Source of the DNA: Phycisphaeraceae bacterium | Lineage (GTDB): Bacteria; Planctomycetota; Phycisphaerae; Phycisphaerales; UBA1924 | Direction of reading: 5' to 3' | Assembly (NCBI GenBank): GCA_020639155.1 | Contig: JACKHF010000001.1 | Coordinates: forward strand, 806,001-870,000 | Length of the DNA: 64,000 nt | The notes under the pieces: generated by a model | Seen by the model: only the letters and a program-made list of their open reading frames with translations | Told to the model about the DNA's origin: nothing | Databases searched by the model: none | Shown here: piece after piece, positions 43,252 to 52,107 of the stretch | Layout: each line of letters opens with the position of its first letter | Position numbering within the stretch: the stretch's first letter is position 1 | Program-made: the position numbers and the translations under genes

Positions 43252-44936
43252 GAGGCGTGCTCCTCTTCAGTGGATGGGTCAGAAGATGGTGCTTGTGTGT
43301 GTGTTGTCGGCGGCGTCACCGCGTGCTCATCGTGCGGGACTGCGTTCTGATGCAATGCGCGTCCCTGCTCAACCATGCGGATGGTCTCGTCAACCGGGCC
43401 TCGGATCGCGTCGAGCATCGGCTTTGGATACAGACCAACAACCAGGCACAGCAAGCCGAGTGGGATCAGCACGCCGATCTCGCGACGGGACAGATCCGTC
43501 GGAAGCACACTCTCGTGCTCATCGTCGTGATGATGATGCGAATCGGGCTCAACCAATGGGCCCCACACAACCTTGCCCAGCATAATGAGCAGGTACATCG
43601 CAGCGACGATCATGCCCGTGCCCGCGATTGCAGCGTATCCCCAGCCGAGCGTGTTGCCAGCGCCACCGAGGGAGCCAGCCCACGCCTTATCCGCCTGGAA
43701 CGTGCCCATCAGGCACATGATCTCAGACACAAACCCGTTGAGCCCGGGCAAGCCAACCGAAGCCATCGTGAAGAACACCATGAACGCGCCCCAGATAGGC
43801 ATCTTCTTGTAGAGGCCCCCCACCTCGCGCATGGAGCGCGTGTGGTACCGCTCGTACATCATGCCGATCAGCAGGAACAGCGCGCCCGTTGACAGACCGT
43901 GGTTGATCATGTACAGGACCGACCCAGCGATCCCGGTGTGGTTGAGTGCGAGCAAGCCCAGCACGCAGAACCCGAGGTGAGCAACCGACGAGTATGCGAC
44001 GAGTTTCTTTACATCGGTCTGCACCCAGCAGATCAGGCCCGCGTAGACAATGCCGATGATCGCGCACACCGCAAGTAATGGCGCGTACTCTGCCAGCGCA
44101 GCTGGCGCAATCGGGAGCGCGAAACGGTACAAACCGTACGTGCCGAGTTTCAGCAGCACACCCGCGAGGATGACAGAACCCGCGGTCGGCGCTTCCGTGT
44201 GTGCAAGGGGCAGCCACGTGTGGAACGGGAAAATCGGCACCTTCACGCCGAATCCGAGGATCAGCGCAGCGAGCACGAATGTCTGCTCGCCCAACGACAT
44301 ATAACGTGCTGATTCAAGGAGTGGTGCGATGGACGTTGTCCAGCGGCCCATGCCCTCAACAGCGCCTGCGGATTGTGTTGCGTTGAAGTACACCACGTAC
44401 ACAAGTCCAGCGAGCGCGATGATCGAGCCCGTGAACGTGTACAGGAAGAACTTGGTTGCAGCGCGTGCGCGATTTGTCGAGCCATAGAGCGAGATCAGCA
44501 CGTACATCGGGATGAGCGTGAACTCGAACGCGATGTAGAACAGCACCAGATCGCGAGCTGAAAACACACAGATCATCGCGGACTGGAGCACAAGCAGCCA
44601 CGAGTAGTACGTCTTGACACGTTCTGTGATCGCAGTGTATGAAGCAACAACGCAAATCGGCCCAAGCAGCAGCGTCAATGCGATCAGCAGCATCGCCACA
44701 GAATCAACACCCATGCGCAGCGAGAGACCAAGCTGAGGCATCCATTCGATCGCGGACTCGAACTGGTACGAATCGCCGACCCAACTGAACATGAAGAGTG
44801 CTGCAAGGCCGAGCCCAGCGGGTATGAGCATGCCCCAGAGCGCGATCGACTTTGCCCGCGCTGCGGGCGCCATCGCGACCATCATCGCAAAGGCGAGCGG
44901 CAGAAGGACCAGAAGTGGAAGGATGAACTGTGACAT
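43248..44936 (-). CDS. nuoM: NADH-quinone oxidoreductase subunit M
   Basis: A 562-residue antiporter-like subunit of complex I. It has RDLVLFYIAFEFTLIPMYVLISLYGS (TM5 Glu), TKFFLYTFTGSIIALAGLVY (broken helix), FPFHTWLPLAHTEAPTAGSVILAGVLLKLGTYGLYRF and VKKLVAYSSVAHLGFCVLG. A His/Asp-rich cytoplasmic or periplasmic loop (EPDSHHHHDDEHE) precedes the last helix, and the C-terminus ends in a further His/Glu-rich tail. nuoL ends 27 bp upstream on the same strand. Confidence 0.95.
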   Translation of the reverse strand: MSQFILPLLVLLPLAFAMMVAMAPAARAKSIALWGMLIPAGLGLAALFMFSWVGDSYQFESAIEWMPQLGLSLRMGVDSVAMLLIALTLLLGPICVVASYTAITERVKTYYSWLLVLQSAMICVFSARDLVLFYIAFEFTLIPMYVLISLYGSTNRARAATKFFLYTFTGSIIALAGLVYVVYFNATQSAGAVEGMGRWTTSIAPLLESARYMSLGEQTFVLAALILGFGVKVPIFPFHTWLPLAHTEAPTAGSVILAGVLLKLGTYGLYRFALPIAPAALAEYAPLLAVCAIIGIVYAGLICWVQTDVKKLVAYSSVAHLGFCVLGLLALNHTGIAGSVLYMINHGLSTGALFLLIGMMYERYHTRSMREVGGLYKKMPIWGAFMVFFTMASVGLPGLNGFVSEIMCLMGTFQADKAWAGSLGGAGNTLGWGYAAIAGTGMIVAAMYLLIMLGKVVWGPLVEPDSHHHHDDEHESVLPTDLSRREIGVLIPLGLLCLVVGLYPKPMLDAIRGPVDETIRMVEQGRALHQNAVPHDEHAVTPPTTHTQAPSSDPSTEEEHAS

Positions 44937-44963
44937 GCAGTCTCTTGTGTTTCCTTGCGCTAC

Positions 44964-47291
44964 TTACATCAGGAACGCGTATCCGAGAATCGCGATCAGC
45001 AGAATACCAATACCAAGCGCCATCGACATGGCGTATCCATGCAATACACCCGACTGCGACGGACGAACCATCGCGCCGATCCAGCGCGGGATTGCGCCGA
45101 GCAGATCGACCAAGCCGTCAACAACGAGCTTGTCGAAGTAACCGAACAACGTTGAAATAACCCAGAGCGGGCGGCGGATGAGGAAGTGGTAGAACTCATC
45201 CACGTACCACTTGTGCTGCGCCCAAAACGGGATCGGCCCGAGCATGGGGAGCAGTTTGTCTGCTGGGAGATTTGCTTCGCCGAGCTTGCGATTGCGCGAG
45301 TAGTGCAGCAGGAATGCGATCAGGATGCCCATCGCGCCGATGCCGCCTGAAACGTAGTACATCGCCTCATGCGGGTTGTACCCAAGGAACGTGCCGCCCT
45401 CTGCGTGTGTTGCGTGGGCGGTCTCATCATGGGATGGTGCTGTGTGCGCGTCTTCGGCATGGCTGGTGCCTGCATTTGTCTCGTGATGCGCGTAGGGTGA
45501 CTCATAGTGGGCTGACGATTCCTCGACCATGTTCACGGTCCAGCCGTGGTCGTACCCGAACACGCCCTTCATCATGAGCGGGATCGCAGCGAGCGAGCTG
45601 ACCATCAGCACCACGAGCACGGTGTTGATCGCCCAGCCCGGCGCGTGCGGATGAAACCCGTGGCTATGGTCGTCATGACCGTGGTTGTCGTGCGCGTGAT
45701 CGTCACCATGGTCATGTGCGTGATCGTCGCTGTGGTCATCGTGATGCTCATCGCCCGGCTCGTAATACACCGGACCAACGAACACGCGGAAGAACACGCG
45801 GAACGTGTAGTACGCGGTTAACCCAGCGGTGATCAGCAGCAGCCAGCCGACGTACGCGAACCCGGGCGTCACGAACGACTCGGCAATGATCATGTCCTTC
45901 GAGAAGAACCCGGCTGTGAACGGGAACCCGGCAAGGTTGATACAGCCGACGAACATCGCGACGGACACAATCAGCCAGCCCTTGACCTTCCAAAGACCGG
46001 AAAGCTTGCGCAGATCAAGCTGGCCCGCGAACCCGTGCATCACCGCACCGCAGCAGAGGAAGAGCGTTGCTTTGAACAGCGCGTGTGTGAACACGTGCGA
46101 TGCAGCGCCGACCGACGACAAAACGCCAAGGCCCGCGAACATGTACCCGAGCTGGGAACACGTGGAATACGCCATAATGCGTTTGATGTCGAACTGCGCC
46201 ATGCCGATAGTCGCGGAGAGCAAGGCAGTAATGGTGCCGATCCACGCGACGATGGGCAGTGCCCACGGCGAGAGCACGAAGATGGTGTACATGCGTGCGA
46301 TCAGAAACACACCAGCGGTAACCATGGTCGCTGCGTGGATGAGCGCGGAGACAGGCGTCGGGCCTTCCATCGCGTCGGGCAGCCAGACGTAGAGTGGGAA
46401 CTGCGCACTCTTGCCGAACGCGCCGATCATCAAGAGCAATGGGATGATCTGAATACGGATCGGGATCTGGTCAAAATGCCCGGCTTTTGCGTGCTCAATG
46501 TACGGTGCAGCCATCTCGAACAGCTCTGCATACCGCACCGACCCGAACTGCACAAACGTGAGCATGATGCCCAGTGCAAGCCCGAGATCGCCGATGCGAT
46601 TCACAATGAACGCCTTCTTCGCGGCGGCAACAGCGGCGGGCTTCGTGTAGAAGTACCCGATGAGCAGGTACGAGCAGAGGCCTACGCCTTCCCACCCCAG
46701 GTAGAGCAGGACGAGGTTGTCCGCCATCACGAGGCAGGACATCGACAGCACAAACAGGCTGAACGCGAAGAAGAATCGCGAGTATCCCTTGCCGACATCG
46801 TGGCTCATGTACTCGCTCGCGTAGAGCGCGATGAGCGTGGCGAGCCCCGTGACGAACAGCATCCACAGGCACGTCAGCTTGTCGACATAGATACCAATAT
46901 CAGCAACGAACGATCCGGGTCTCGGTTGTTGCCACTGGAAGTTGATCCAGTCGAAGATGTGGATGCTTACGCCGTCCATCTGCCCGACGTTGCGATACAT
47001 CATCACCGCGCAGATGAACGAGAAGGCGAGCGAACCGACCGTCACAAACGCGGGTAGCTTTGTCTTTACTTTGAAGATCGCACAGAATGTTGTCAGCAGC
47101 ACAGCGATAATCGGGCCGAGCAGCAGGAGCGCTGGCCAGATCGCTGCACCCGTCGGCGCGACGGACTCGACGTGCGTCAGCACCATCTCGGTTGTTGTGT
47201 GCGCTGCGGGCGCATGCGAGGGATCGCCAGCGTGCTGCTGGAACATGCCGGACAGGCTCGACATCAGATGTGCGATCGTTGTCAGCACCAA
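44964..47291 (-). CDS. nuoL: NADH-quinone oxidoreductase subunit L with His-rich insertion
   Basis: The longest antiporter-like subunit of complex I (775 residues, against about 610 in E. coli). The core is intact: NLVLLYLGWEGVGLCSYLLIGY, AAKKAFIVNRIGDLGLALG, FGKSAQFPLYVWLPDAMEGPTPVSALIHAATMVTAGVFLIAR and IKRIMAYSTCSQLGYMFAGLG. Residues about 512-550 are an Asp/His-rich stretch with 14 histidines, and about 610-650 is a second His-rich loop; both are absent from E. coli NuoL. The C-terminal lateral helix and last TM follow (PIFWAQ-like PIPFWAQHKWYVDEFYH). The start is TTG at 47291 (GTG at 47288 possible) after GGAG. Confidence 0.95.
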   Translation of the reverse strand: MVLTTIAHLMSSLSGMFQQHAGDPSHAPAAHTTTEMVLTHVESVAPTGAAIWPALLLLGPIIAVLLTTFCAIFKVKTKLPAFVTVGSLAFSFICAVMMYRNVGQMDGVSIHIFDWINFQWQQPRPGSFVADIGIYVDKLTCLWMLFVTGLATLIALYASEYMSHDVGKGYSRFFFAFSLFVLSMSCLVMADNLVLLYLGWEGVGLCSYLLIGYFYTKPAAVAAAKKAFIVNRIGDLGLALGIMLTFVQFGSVRYAELFEMAAPYIEHAKAGHFDQIPIRIQIIPLLLMIGAFGKSAQFPLYVWLPDAMEGPTPVSALIHAATMVTAGVFLIARMYTIFVLSPWALPIVAWIGTITALLSATIGMAQFDIKRIMAYSTCSQLGYMFAGLGVLSSVGAASHVFTHALFKATLFLCCGAVMHGFAGQLDLRKLSGLWKVKGWLIVSVAMFVGCINLAGFPFTAGFFSKDMIIAESFVTPGFAYVGWLLLITAGLTAYYTFRVFFRVFVGPVYYEPGDEHHDDHSDDHAHDHGDDHAHDNHGHDDHSHGFHPHAPGWAINTVLVVLMVSSLAAIPLMMKGVFGYDHGWTVNMVEESSAHYESPYAHHETNAGTSHAEDAHTAPSHDETAHATHAEGGTFLGYNPHEAMYYVSGGIGAMGILIAFLLHYSRNRKLGEANLPADKLLPMLGPIPFWAQHKWYVDEFYHFLIRRPLWVISTLFGYFDKLVVDGLVDLLGAIPRWIGAMVRPSQSGVLHGYAMSMALGIGILLIAILGYAFLM
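45645..45752 (-). other. His/Asp-rich coding insertion in nuoL
   Basis: GAC/CAC-rich DNA encodes about 36 residues with 14 histidines and 13 or so aspartates (DEHHDDHSDDHAHDHGDD and onward). It lies between two membrane segments of NuoL. The base pattern looks like an imperfect tandem repeat of CAC/GAC codons that grew by slippage. A metal-binding role (zinc, nickel or copper) is possible but unproven. Confidence 0.7.
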
Positions 47292-47314
47292 TCAGGTCTC
47301 CACACAATCCACAC

Positions 47315-47668
47315 TTACCCGCGAAGTTCGGACCACTTGTCCGCACTCAATGACTCGTGCCTGCGGAACAACAGCACCACGAGCGCGAGCGCCATCGCAG
47401 CTTCGGCAGCTGCCACTGTCAGCACGAACACCACAAACGACTGCCCGGACGCTTCGAGATGGAATCTTGAGAACGCAACCAGCGCGATGTTTGCACCAAG
47501 GAACATCAGCTCCGTACACAGGAACATGATGATGAGGTTCCGACGCGTCAGGAACCCAACCACACCAAGAGAGAACATAACCGCGGACACCAGCAGGTAG
47601 TGAGCCAGCGTGATGTTGCCCATCAGTTCAGGAGCGGCAAACTGGGACAGCGTAAGAGAGTGGTTCAT
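47315..47668 (-). CDS. nuoK: NADH-quinone oxidoreductase subunit K
   Basis: A 117-residue complex I subunit with three membrane helices. GFLTRRNLIIMFLCTELMFLGANIALVAF carries the conserved Glu of TM2, and FVLTVAAAEAAMALALVVLLFR holds the second conserved Glu (TM3). Both help conduct protons. The first 20 residues before the first helix are a little longer than usual. The start overlaps the nuoJ stop by 4 bases. Confidence 0.95.
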   Translation of the reverse strand: MNHSLTLSQFAAPELMGNITLAHYLLVSAVMFSLGVVGFLTRRNLIIMFLCTELMFLGANIALVAFSRFHLEASGQSFVVFVLTVAAAEAAMALALVVLLFRRHESLSADKWSELRG

Positions 47669-48729
47669 GCACCACCCTCCCCACCTACCGGTGCGAGCGC
47701 AGGATCGACCAGCGACAGACGGCGCGCCTGCTCCATCTTGTCCTCCTCGTCCTCCTGCACCTTACGACGCGCAAGCACAACAGACGCGAGCATTGCCATC
47801 AGCAGGATCACACCCGCGATCTCAATCGATCCCGGATGATCCTCAAGCAGATTGAACCCGACATCCTCGACGTTGTACAGTTGTAAGTCAACGGGCCAGT
47901 CCATCGCGACGCGCTCGTCACCGTTCGTGAGAACAACGCGACGGGTATCGGGAACGATCTCGGTTACTGCATATCCGTCACGCATCAGCTCGAACGGCGC
48001 CCTGCCATCGAGTTCCTCGCGCGGGAGCAGATCAGCATTCAGCGCGTGCTCAATCCTGCCGGGCATGCGTGCGATCTCACGATTCTGCTCTGCATGGATT
48101 GTGTACAGATCCTCGCCAGCCGCACGATCAATCGATCGCACACCAGCGAACAGCACCGTTGTCAGCACAGCCATCAGTACAAAACCGATCGCCGACGCGA
48201 TGAGGGGCTCGCGTGCTTCAAGGTCGTAATCCGCGAGCGCATCGATCTGATCGTCTGTCGGTGCCTGCGTGGCGAGCATAATGACGAACAGATAGGTGAT
48301 CAGAATCGCGCCAGCATAGATGATGATGACCGCAACAGCCATGAACTCGGCGGACAGAATCAGGAACAGCCCGGACGATGCAAGGATCGTGAGAACAAAG
48401 TACAGCGCAGCGTAGACAGGGCGTGGGTGTGTGATCATGCGCAACGCGCTGCCAACCGCGATCATCGAGAACAGGTAGAAGAACAGATTCGGCATTGAGC
48501 CTTCGGCATCGAGCGATTTGAGCGTGAGCAGCAAGACAAGCAGACCGATCGCGGTCGCGACGATCATGCCGCCAATCACCTGCGGGTTCGGCCCCTTGCG
48601 AGGGAGCGCAACGCAGATACCAGCCGCGCCAAGCGCAAGCAAGCTGTACAGAAGAAAAGGGTTGACCAGAAGGTCCAATGCAGCCCGCCGATCTGAAAGG
48701 GAAGTGAACCCTGCACGACACAACCCCAC
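47665..48729 (-). CDS. nuoJ: NADH-quinone oxidoreductase subunit J with large soluble insert
   Basis: A complex I membrane subunit. The first four helices are typical (SALRMITHPRPVYAALYFVLTILASSGLFLILSAEFMAVAVIIIYAGAILITYLFVIML), including the pi-bulge region. The family is usually 165-200 residues; this one has 354. About 100 extra residues (around 200-300) lie between the fourth and fifth helices, and the tail after the last helix is extended (EEDKMEQARRLSLVDP). Start codon is GTG at 48729 or TTG at 48678. It is the first gene of the nuoJKLMN run. Confidence 0.9.
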   Translation of the reverse strand: MGLCRAGFTSLSDRRAALDLLVNPFLLYSLLALGAAGICVALPRKGPNPQVIGGMIVATAIGLLVLLLTLKSLDAEGSMPNLFFYLFSMIAVGSALRMITHPRPVYAALYFVLTILASSGLFLILSAEFMAVAVIIIYAGAILITYLFVIMLATQAPTDDQIDALADYDLEAREPLIASAIGFVLMAVLTTVLFAGVRSIDRAAGEDLYTIHAEQNREIARMPGRIEHALNADLLPREELDGRAPFELMRDGYAVTEIVPDTRRVVLTNGDERVAMDWPVDLQLYNVEDVGFNLLEDHPGSIEIAGVILLMAMLASVVLARRKVQEDEEDKMEQARRLSLVDPALAPVGGEGGA

Positions 48730-48840
48730 GCGCGATGCGCAGGGGGCTGAGGGTAGAGTACGCAGCCCCGTTCTTCCACCAGAAACAGCGCGAGGATCGG
48801 GTTTGCACTGTCAGTTCTGGAGCAATGAACCCAGGTGTGG

Positions 48841-50013
48841 TCAGGCTTTGCGGATCATCCGCTCACGCAGGGATCGGTCCACAGCATCGGCAGCGTCATC
48901 GAGCCAGCGACGGGCATCCGTGACATACCCAGCGGTGGGTTTGAGTTCGGGCATCTTGGCCTGCCAGTAGGTATTGAATCGAATCATCGCAAGCTCGCGA
49001 ACATACTTCGCGATCATTGATGCCAGCGCGATCGGCATGTGGACTGTCTCTGACTCTGTCTGGAACGAGATCTTCGTCTCAGGAAACGGAGATGTGGAAA
49101 TCTCGTCCCGCAGTACGAGCGAATACCGGCTCATCTCGGGGGATTCGACGAGCATCCGTGCAGAAAACCCGGGAAGGATGCGCTCAATCGCCTGCGTGTA
49201 CGACTGCCTGCCGCCCAATCGATCGCACACAACCCGGATGTGGGCCGGATTGGGGATCGTTACTAGCGATTCCTGATCGCCATCAGGCAGAAGGAGTGAG
49301 CGGAGGATCCGACCGATCGCAGCAAGTGTGGTGTGCGCCTTTGAGCCTGTTTGGCCGGGTTTCGGCTGAATGATCCGGTTGAACTCGATCTCGTTAATGA
49401 TCTCGCATCGGCACCCGAGCAGGGACACCCCCGCCTTTGCCATCGCTGATCTGATGACCGAGGAATCCAGCCGAAGCTGGCTCTCGTCGTTGGCAAGCGG
49501 CAGGTCCAATGGCGGCAGTGTGTACCAGGGCAGGGAACCGCGATTCTCATCAGAAACAAGAGGCGCTGTCGAATCAGGATTCTGGAGTCTCCCTAAATCA
49601 GGAGCGTGAGGCATCTTGCCCCACGCATGTGCAGTGCCGCTCAACTCCCCGGGGGGCAGGATGCCCCCCGCTCCTGACGAAAGTACATCCAACAAATTGT
49701 TATCGGTCGATATTTTTCCGCCCAGCATTGCCAGCACGCCCCGTTCCAGATGGGTGAGCGGATGCGTCTTTGTGCCTGTGCCCTTCAGCTTCTTGGAATC
49801 GGCGATCGCAATCCGATCGCCAGCCTCTTTGCGCGATCGCGCGACCGCTTTCCCGAGCAACTGCCAGAGGTCCGGCGCAGGATCACCCGACTTCCAGTCC
49901 GCGATGTGCCAGACAGAGCACCCAACGCACAATGGCCCGAGCATGGGACCGAACCCCGCCTCATCAATCCCGATCATCACAAGACCGGATGGATTGGAGA
50001 GAGAACTTCTCAT
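48841..50013 (-). CDS. RNase HII-like protein with inserted palindromic element
   Basis: A 390-residue relative of RNase HII, which cuts RNA in RNA/DNA hybrids at ribonucleotides. IGIDEAGFGPMLGPLCVG (catalytic Asp-Glu) and IADSKKL match motifs I and II. VVCDRLGGRQSY supplies a further Asp, and IALASMIAKYVRELAMIRFN matches the ASIxAK region near the C-terminus. RNase HII is usually 200-250 residues; the extra length lies in the middle. A 25-bp inverted repeat with 22 of 25 pairs (49598-49677) codes for part of that extra region (GGILPPGELSGTAHAWGKMP), which looks like an in-frame insertion. Whether the enzyme is active is unknown. Start: ATG at 50013, or 49977. Confidence 0.82.
   Translation of the reverse strand: MRSSLSNPSGLVMIGIDEAGFGPMLGPLCVGCSVWHIADWKSGDPAPDLWQLLGKAVARSRKEAGDRIAIADSKKLKGTGTKTHPLTHLERGVLAMLGGKISTDNNLLDVLSSGAGGILPPGELSGTAHAWGKMPHAPDLGRLQNPDSTAPLVSDENRGSLPWYTLPPLDLPLANDESQLRLDSSVIRSAMAKAGVSLLGCRCEIINEIEFNRIIQPKPGQTGSKAHTTLAAIGRILRSLLLPDGDQESLVTIPNPAHIRVVCDRLGGRQSYTQAIERILPGFSARMLVESPEMSRYSLVLRDEISTSPFPETKISFQTESETVHMPIALASMIAKYVRELAMIRFNTYWQAKMPELKPTAGYVTDARRWLDDAADAVDRSLRERMIRKA
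49598..49677. repeat. imperfect 25-bp inverted repeat inserted in a coding sequence
   Basis: Arms at 49598-49622 (starts TCAGGAGCGTGAGG) and 49653-49677 (ends CGCTCCTGA) are reverse complements at 22 of 25 positions, with a 30-base loop. Inside it, GGGGGGCA-GGA-TGCCCCCC (49651-49669) makes a second, perfect 8-bp hairpin. The element keeps the frame of the RNase HII-like gene. It resembles a REP/palindromic mobile element. Confidence 0.75.
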
Positions 50014-50117
50014 ATCTAGAGACTAGGCAGATCCCGCGAATCTGTTTGGCAGTTGTCATCGAATCCGTTTCCGGTCACATTCACCGCTTGCGCTTTCTCG
50101 CACGAGATTTACACACG

Positions 50118-50561
50118 ATGGCACTCAGATTCAAGAATCTTCGACATCTACGAGACTATGTCGCTTTATCGAACCCGGAAGCGGCTCGAACAACTGGCGT
50201 ATGGACAACTGGTCAAATTTTCTATCATCTTTCTGCCGCAATAGAAGCTTCGTGTGATGCTGCACCACAAGCGACCACATCAAGCGTTTCGATGAAACAA
50301 AGAATGATGCAGTTTGCAGCGCTGAACATTGGGCTGCCCAAGGGCCGAGCGATCCCATCCGAAGTCAAGCACCTCATGACACCGCCAGCGAATCCAGATG
50401 TTCTCGAACAGCAGAAACGATTGCTCGATGCTATTGATCGGTTTGCAGCACAACCGGACATGTTCCCGGTTCATCCGGTATTCGGTCCACTCTCGCGAGC
50501 GGGCTGGACAAAGTTCCATCTGAGACACTGCGAGTTGCATCTTAGACATCTCTCCGTGTGA
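50118..50561 (+). CDS. DUF1569/DinB-like small protein
   Basis: A 147-residue soluble helical protein. The N-terminal TTGVWTTGQIFYHLSAAIEASCD, mid GLPKGRAIPS and the ending HPVFGPLSRAGWTKFHLRHCELHLRHL fit the DUF1569 family, which is related to the DinB four-helix bundle. The His residues at the ends of the helices resemble the DinB metal site. No enzyme activity is established. The frame is open far upstream across the RNase HII-like gene; the ATG at 50118 is the natural start. Confidence 0.75.
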   Translation: MALRFKNLRHLRDYVALSNPEAARTTGVWTTGQIFYHLSAAIEASCDAAPQATTSSVSMKQRMMQFAALNIGLPKGRAIPSEVKHLMTPPANPDVLEQQKRLLDAIDRFAAQPDMFPVHPVFGPLSRAGWTKFHLRHCELHLRHLSV

Positions 50562-50621
50562 ACACGCACGCCACTTTCATTGCTATGCTCAGTGTGTCTT
50601 CGCACGGAGAGGAGCTGCGTA

Positions 50622-51359
50622 TTGGCATCAGACAAACAACTCTTACAAACTTACGGGGCATTCCGCAAGGAATGGCTGTCGTGGAATCCGAGCCGAATCG
50701 ACGCTGCGCTCGAGACCGAACTCCCGTGCTCAAACAGAAAATGCAAGCAGTTGTTCAAAGCGATCGACGGTCTGTACCTTGATAAGCTCGGCATGCGCTG
50801 TCCGCATTGCGACAAGGCGGTGCATGTCTACGGCGATATGCGCTGGAACAACAGGCACATGGTGTGCAAGAGTTGCTCACGCGAAGCGCCGACGGCGTTC
50901 GCCGAGTTCAAACGGACCATCGGCATGCTGCTCGTCCGCCAGACGGGCGAGATTGCAGGGTTCATGTGCAAGGACTGCATCTCGCATCACTTCAAATCAG
51001 CAACAGGCAAGACACTGCTCTTCGGGTGGTTCAGCATCACATCGCTGGTGCTGACACCCGTGTTTGTAATATCGAACATCGCAAGCTATCTTGGTGCGCG
51101 CAAGGTCAAGCCCGTGCCACCGGGCGCACCGCGCTTCACGTTCAACGACGCTGTGATGGCACACTCGCTCGAGCACGGCGAAGAGATCATGCGGATGCTC
51201 TCAAACAACACGCCGCCGGAGCAGGTCGCGCAGCACATCGCAGGAAAATCGAACCTCACGCCCGCGCAGGTAATGACGTGCACAGAGAAGATGATCCAGG
51301 CGTATGTGCAGGACAAGCACGGGGAGCGGCTGCGGGACTTTGCCCAGCGCACCCAGTGA
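50622..51359 (+). CDS. membrane-associated protein with multiple CxxC zinc motifs
   Basis: The 245-residue protein starts at TTG 50622, with AGGAG upstream. Its N-terminal half contains four Cys-pair motifs (LPCSNRKCKQL, RCPHCDKAVHV, MVCKSCSREAP and FMCKDCISHHF), probably binding two zinc ions. A hydrophobic segment (LLFGWFSITSLVLTPVFVISNIASYLG) anchors it in the membrane. The C-terminal 70 residues are helical (GEEIMRMLSNNTPPEQVAQHI). The function is unknown. It belongs to the same broad class of small zinc-ribbon membrane proteins as others in this window. Confidence 0.65.
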   Translation: MASDKQLLQTYGAFRKEWLSWNPSRIDAALETELPCSNRKCKQLFKAIDGLYLDKLGMRCPHCDKAVHVYGDMRWNNRHMVCKSCSREAPTAFAEFKRTIGMLLVRQTGEIAGFMCKDCISHHFKSATGKTLLFGWFSITSLVLTPVFVISNIASYLGARKVKPVPPGAPRFTFNDAVMAHSLEHGEEIMRMLSNNTPPEQVAQHIAGKSNLTPAQVMTCTEKMIQAYVQDKHGERLRDFAQRTQ

Positions 51360-51390
51360 ACATCTGACTCACGCGATCCGTACACCTGCA

Positions 51391-52074
51391 ATGGAGCAGA
51401 AGAAAACAGGCCACGCCAAGCACCATCGGAAGCTGAAGTGGTTTCTTGCGATTTGCGCCGTCTGCGGCATCTCCATCGCGTTGCTCGTCTACCTCAAATG
51501 GTTCCATATCACTGAGCACGTTGAAACAGCATCACCCGACAACATGCGGAGAATGTTTGCACAGCTCGAAGAAATATGCGGCACAGGCGACTGGTCGGAA
51601 CTGACCTGCGACAGCGTTGAGATCGCATTGTTCATGGAAGGATTAAGCAGCATTCTTTTTTCGGAAACTCTTGCGCTTCGTATCAATGGCGTTACAGTTG
51701 ACCCGATTGCGCTCGGTGCAACCCAAGTTACTGATATAGACATGTTTGAGTATTCTGAACCTTTGTTCAACAACTTCATTCAACATGCATTTGCACCTGA
51801 TTGGATTCACACACCGTGGACACAGCGGGATGGAACCATGGCCTGGCATGTTCCTATCAAGCCTGTATCGGATAAATACCGCGGCATGCTCTTTGTCCAT
51901 CCAGTTGCAAGAAAGATCATCGTGCTCATTATCAGCGAACCTTCTGTCCCTCAACCCGATCTCGTGCGAGGAGCACTCAGAAACACAACGTATAAAAGCA
52001 CCATGCCAGCTCCAACAGTGGGCAGTGACTTCTGTGATTGGGGTCGTGCACGCATTGATGTGGAAGCACCCTGA
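51391..52074 (+). CDS. hypothetical membrane-anchored protein
   Basis: A 227-residue protein with one N-terminal membrane segment (WFLAICAVCGISIALLVYL) after a His/Lys-rich start, then an exported soluble domain without known motifs (VTDIDMFEYSEPLFNNFIQHAF, TPWTQRDGTMAWHVPI). The ATG at 51391 starts 31 bp after the upstream gene. AT-richer in the middle than the flanking genes. Function unknown. Confidence 0.6.
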   Translation: MEQKKTGHAKHHRKLKWFLAICAVCGISIALLVYLKWFHITEHVETASPDNMRRMFAQLEEICGTGDWSELTCDSVEIALFMEGLSSILFSETLALRINGVTVDPIALGATQVTDIDMFEYSEPLFNNFIQHAFAPDWIHTPWTQRDGTMAWHVPIKPVSDKYRGMLFVHPVARKIIVLIISEPSVPQPDLVRGALRNTTYKSTMPAPTVGSDFCDWGRARIDVEAP

Positions 52075-52107
52075 CGAACGAATGACGGATTCCTATACTC
52101 CCTGCCT

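Noticed and set aside
46035..47057. 340-codon plus-strand frame opposite nuoL
   Set aside because: Shadow of nuoL; composition (Arg/Glu/His/Asp-rich) is what an antisense reading of a membrane-protein gene produces.
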